The notes beneath the pieces are model-generated. The model saw nothing but the letters and a program-made list of their open reading frames with translations. It made no database searches and was not told the DNA's origin. 64,000 nt of DNA from Mangifera indica. Its lineage: Eukaryota; Streptophyta; Magnoliopsida; Sapindales; Anacardiaceae. The stretch covers positions 12,583,894-12,647,893 of the forward strand of contig NC_058145.1 in the NCBI RefSeq assembly GCF_011075055.1. The letters run 5' to 3'. Each line of letters begins with the position of its first letter. Position 1 is the first letter of the stretch. Positions 59,998 through 64,000 of the stretch are shown here, one piece after another. Position numbers and translations under genes: made by a program.

Positions 59998-62900
59998 TCA
60001 GCATCTTTTTCGTTTATTCCCCTTCCACTGTTTCAACAGATGAATTATTGCCTCTTTCATGGTTGCCTTCCTATTTTCTCTAAAATTCCACAGCTCTGGT
60101 ACCGTGTATCTGCCACTTGGATTGTATGTATTTAATTCACTCAAGGCATCGATCACAGCTTTAACGACTTCTTCACCACACTCATTCTTTAAATTTTTCA
60201 GTTTTTCATCCTCCAAATCAACAATTTCCTGTATAGCAACCACAAAAATGAATTCATCTGTCCAGTTAGTAAGAGTCCAAAAGGAATTTGAAAGAAAACG
60301 AGAGAGGAGAAAAGAAATGAGTCGCATTAATCACTAATCAAAGGTTAATGAAAATTTCGTAACACAAAACAATCATCATGTTAGCAAGGTTGACTGGATA
60401 ACATTCAGCAACCATAAACATTAAACACTAAGTTTTTGTTAATAGTGCGGCAAATGCTTTAAGCTAGCTGACACTTTTATTAGCCTTTCTCTTCTGGACA
60501 TGGATGTGCCAATCATATAAAATTGTCAATCATAAGCCTTTGCATTAAAGATAAAAAAAATAACTGAGGAATGGTTTTTGTATACTTTTATTTTTAAGTT
60601 TTCTTGTCTCTTATAGAATCAAAATAGATGGATTGCTTAAAATAAATAAATAAAGCACACCTTACCTTACAATTTCCCTCTTTGTCCACAATGATTTTGA
60701 AAGGGTGCCAGCCAGAATCCCTTAGATTTTCCTCCCACAGAGAGCATAGTTCCATCGCTTTCTCATCTGCTTCCTCGAGAGAAAATTTACTCCTTGCTGC
60801 ACTCTGGAATGGTTTACTTTCGAGTTCTCCCATTCTTTTCACACCAATGATAGCCCGTGTTGTCCCCTCCCTCATACTCTGAAAAACAAAGATTAAATCA
60901 TTAATTTACATTATCCTGAACCCTAAACAATAATAGATCCATTATCCTCTAAAAAGATTGAAAAGATTTTTAGAGGATAACAAATTGCAATTTCTCAAAA
61001 ATTTGAAAAAAAACTTACATTGATTAACTCTTTGCGAGCATCCTGCAATTCATCATTAGTTTTCAGTTCCTTGACAATAAGAGCTTGATTAAGTTCTTCC
61101 ATTTGTTCTTTTTCTTCTTCCTTGTCCTTTATTTCTTGAAGAATTGCATCCATCTTTTTCTTGATCTCAAGATCTTCTTCTCCCAAGTGTTTCATCACCT
61201 GATAAGTACCTCTCTTTTGTTCTATCTCCAATTCCAGTGCTTGTTTGGCATCAAGTGTTTTTTCTAACTCAATAATTTTCCTACGCATTCGCTCTGTTTC
61301 TTTCTGCCATTAACAGTCACTCACAAAAATGAATTAAAAAAAATCTAAAAGTGCTGCATACTGAAACCTTCTTTAGTATGTTCATCTCAAGATAAAAATG
61401 GGAGGAAACCTTTTGATCTTCTGCCAGCCTCAACATATTTTCATCAGCCTTCTTTTGCTCCAAGTTAGCCCTTTCATTCTAAAAAAATTCCAGTGACAAA
61501 TATAAAAACTTGTACAGCATAAAATTTAGGATTTAGATTAAATCAGTATCAACTATTACTGCAGTATAAGAGAGCCAGTATTACTCAACTAATAATTCAA
61601 ATAAGGAGGGCATGGACACTGATGAGCAGATTACTAGGATTTAGATATTACCCCTTACAATTTAACAAGCTCAAAACCATAAATTAATAACAAAAAACAC
61701 AGTAGCCAGACTGTTATTGCTGTTGAAGCATTCTTAAGTGCACAGTCTAGGCTTTAGTTAAAACATGCTAAACAAACATTACAATTTCAGTCAAGGATAG
61801 TCGGACTTAAAAAGGGTAAAGTTGCATTACCATTATTTTGTCACGTTGAAGTTTCTGCCTCTCAGTTTCATTTTGGGCTTCTCGATGCTGCAGTTGCATT
61901 TCATCCATCTCTAATTTCTTTTTCTGGGCTTCAATTTGCAATTTAACCTTCTCATGGTCTAACAACATCTTCTCAAAATAGTCATGTGCAATCTGCTGCA
62001 TCTTTCTTATATCTAATTGACATGAAAACATTAATTACAGCAAGGAAATACAGTGGAAGATAAGAATTTTTTTAATTTACTATAAGAAAACTTACTAAAT
62101 GAACATACCTTCATTTCGAGTTTTGTTCGCCTCATCTATTTGCACCATCACTTTGCTATGATAATTGCTTGTCTCAACATATTTGCTCTCCATCTCTTTA
62201 AGAGCCATGTTTTTAATCTCTAAAGTATGGGTCAAGTTTGTCACAAGTGATGATGTTTTCCTCCTATCCTCTGCTTCTATCCCGGAAACAGTCTTCAGAT
62301 CCCCATACCTACGAAGATGATCACCAATTAGGCCTTTTGAGTAGTAGTCATCATCTCGAGCAATCCATCCATAGAGGTTATCTCCTAGGTTCTTTGCTGC
62401 ATGAAAGTCCTTCTTCCCATGATGATTAACTTCAAAATTCTTATCAAAAGTAATTGCATTCTTGAATCCAGCCCAATCTGTTTTAAACTCCACAATAGCA
62501 AACCCTGAATGACCACCACGATTCCATAGCGGCTGAACCTTCAGGGGATCGAATCCTTTGTTCTTGAACTCTTCCTTGAGTTTTGAGCCACTCTCACCAA
62601 CATAGCGTCCATCTTTCTGTTCAGTTTTAATATTGGCAACAATACCCACCCAAGGGTAGACGAAAAACATATCTTGCCCCTTATCGTATACCTCAAGACT
62701 CTCAGACTTGGTAGCAATTTCCGCCTGATCCTTCTCCATAAGATATTTATTCATAAATTTCTTCAACGCTGAGTGTCGAGCTTTTTCTCTAATACTGCTA
62801 TTGTTGGAGTTAACAATAGCAGAAGCATGTTGCAGCAGCCCTTTATAAAGATAATCCTTCTCCTTGCCCCGAGGGCAGAATGGACACTTATATGAAGACC

Positions 62901-63012
62901 TTGAAACTTTAACCTTGAGGACTCCTTTCTTCAATTCATTGTACTTTTTATATTCATACTCCTCCATCTCTGCCTTACCAGAACCTGTCTCTTCTTTTAA
63001 ACTGTGTGGCAT
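59998..63012 (-). CDS. FDM/IDN2-type protein (zf-XS, XS, coiled coil, XH)
   Basis: Six exons on the minus strand, 63012..62109, 62012..61831, 61478..61410, 61303..61019, 60878..60666 and 60228..59998, encode 627 aa. It starts MPHSLKEETGSGKAEMEEYE. The zf-XS finger is at about 43-66 (CPFCPRGKEKDYLYKGLLQH). The XS domain is at about 112-230 (MFFVYPWVGIVANIKTE, WNRGGHSGFAIVEFKTDWAG, LYGWIARDDDYYSKGLIGDH). A long coiled coil spans about 245-490 (Glu/Lys/Gln heptads). The XH domain is at about 500-625 (RMGELESKPFQSAARSKF, ELCSLWEENLRDSGWHPF, LLKQWKGNKRKRC). These proteins bind double-stranded RNA through XS and act with IDN2 in RNA-directed DNA methylation. Length equals FDM1-type members. The exact paralogue was not assigned. 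A 5' UTR intron ending at GATAG just before the ATG is possible. Confidence 0.93.
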
Positions 63013-63455
63013 TGCTAACCTATCTTTTATAAAAGTATTAAATTGTTAAACATAAAACAGACAGAAGTTACTACCCTTAATAAAACTGGTTTCCTTAATA
63101 AAAAGTATCTCAAGTATCTATGTTATTTGGCCTCAAATAATGTAAAATAGTGCTATCAGGCAGTCAGGTAAGGACTAAATTAGCAGGTCTTTAGTATTAC
63201 CAAAAATTTCACTGGCAACCAAAAAAGGCATAGTAGGTTGGCAATCTTTATGACAACAATAGAAGAATGCAAAAATCAGTATATCATTTACAAAGAAGAA
63301 TGATATACAATGCTATTCATACTCATAGCCTAACACCCTGCAGGCTTAAATTCTTAAATGTTAAAAGACTGTATAACATTATCAGTCTAGGTGAAATTGA
63401 GCAAGTACAGAGATCAAATATAGTTCAACCTCTAAAGTCTAAATGTCATATTAAT
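63013..63455 (-). promoter_or_regulatory. 5' leader or promoter side of FDM gene
   Basis: A possible acceptor (AAAAGATAG) immediately precedes the ATG, suggesting an untranslated first exon further right. No core promoter motif was assigned. Confidence 0.35.
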
Positions 63456-63850
63456 GGATAAATCCCTAATACAAACACTTAGGTTCAGAAAACAATAAAC
63501 AAACAACAGTAACATTAATAAAAATAAACATAGGCAAGCCAAAAACAAGCTCATCAAATCCAACTAACAGAATTTTATTTCATAAAAGCTTCATAAAATT
63601 ATCTGTTTCTACCATGAATACAGTTTCCCAGAAACAAACATTCACAATAAATTAGGATAAATCCCTAAAACAAACACTTGGGTTCTGAAAACAATAAACT
63701 AACAATAGTAACATTATTAAAAATAAACATAGGCAAGCCAAAAAAAGGCTCATCAAAACCAACTACCAGAATTATATTTCATAAAAGCTTCATAAAATTA
63801 TCTGTTTCTACAACGACTACAGTTTCCCAGAAATAAACATTAACAACTGC
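63456..63850. repeat. two tandem 199-bp repeats
   Basis: Unit 1 begins GGATAAATCCCTAATACAAA (63456) and unit 2 begins GGATAAATCCCTAAAACAAA (63655). Both contain CATAGGCAAGCCAAAAA, CATAAAAGCTTCATAAAATT and CAGTTTCCCAGAAA at the same spacing. Differences are scattered single bases (roughly one in ten by eye). Each unit is non-coding. Confidence 0.85.
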
Positions 63851-64000
63851 CTTGTGGATGAACAGGACACAAACATTCTTATTTCCAAGTCACACGTGCA
63901 ACAAAAATGCAACAAATTTTGAAAAAGAAAAGAAAAAAAGTTAAGAAGACTCATTTAGCTGTTAGTAGTAATATTAAATCCTACGAGGAATTCAGTGACA
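63851..64000. other. window edge, no feature
   Basis: AT-rich sequence after the tandem repeats. Nothing recognised. Confidence 0.5.

Noticed and set aside
63456..63850. CRISPR-like or satellite array
   Set aside because: Only two 199-bp units without spacers, in a plant nuclear genome; better called a tandem duplication.

Overview
This is nuclear DNA of a dicot plant, probably a core eudicot (an inference from gene content and style; the species cannot be named). It is AT-rich, its genes have many short T-rich GT-AG introns, and the products are plant families: DUF547/MIP1, PGR5-like, HAC acetyltransferase, rhomboid-like, alpha-expansin and XS/XH (FDM) proteins. I saw no operons, CRISPR arrays, rRNA or tRNA genes. 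All exon boundaries were read by eye from splice sites and reading-frame continuity.

Layout, left to right: 3' part of a DUF547 gene (1-1747, +); a MULE-like MITE with a 9-10 bp target duplication (2070-2400); a PGR5-like thylakoid gene (3025-6002, +); a convergent Rab5-interacting (RAB5IF-like) gene (6747-8120, -); an uncertain glycine-rich ORF (8506-8769, -); the HAC array (9597-33727, +); a broken exon relic (35219-35636); a small acidic-tail gene (35855-36390, -); a degenerate MITE copy (36881-37250); mitochondrial ribosomal protein bL20m (38055-41497, +); a rhomboid-like protease (42867-46658, +); an 8-kb gene-poor stretch with MITEs and microsatellites; an alpha-expansin (54639-56222, +); a relic of an XH-domain exon (58165-58270, -); and an FDM/IDN2-type gene of RNA-directed DNA methylation (59998-63012, -), with a 199-bp tandem repeat upstream of it.

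The most notable part is the HAC array. A complete CBP/p300-type HAC1-like gene (copy C, 23592-33727) is preceded by two head-to-tail 5' fragments (copies A and B). Both are cut at the same base in exon 4 and each is followed by the same 3.1-kb spacer. A has a nonsense codon in exon 2. B reads openly for 301 aa, but its proximal promoter is replaced by a 19-bp filler apparently copied from about 140 bp upstream. B matches C up to exon 4 and matches A from the breakpoint onward, as expected of an unequal crossover between A and C. The spacer carries another MITE and a long inverted repeat. The otherwise complete copy C appears to have a one-base frameshift in its largest exon, upstream of all catalytic domains; this is either an assembly error or a real lesion.

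The genes are independent transcription units, not a pathway. The window holds chromatin regulators (HAC1, FDM), organelle proteins (PGR5-like, bL20m), membrane proteins (RAB5IF-like, rhomboid) and a cell-wall protein (expansin).
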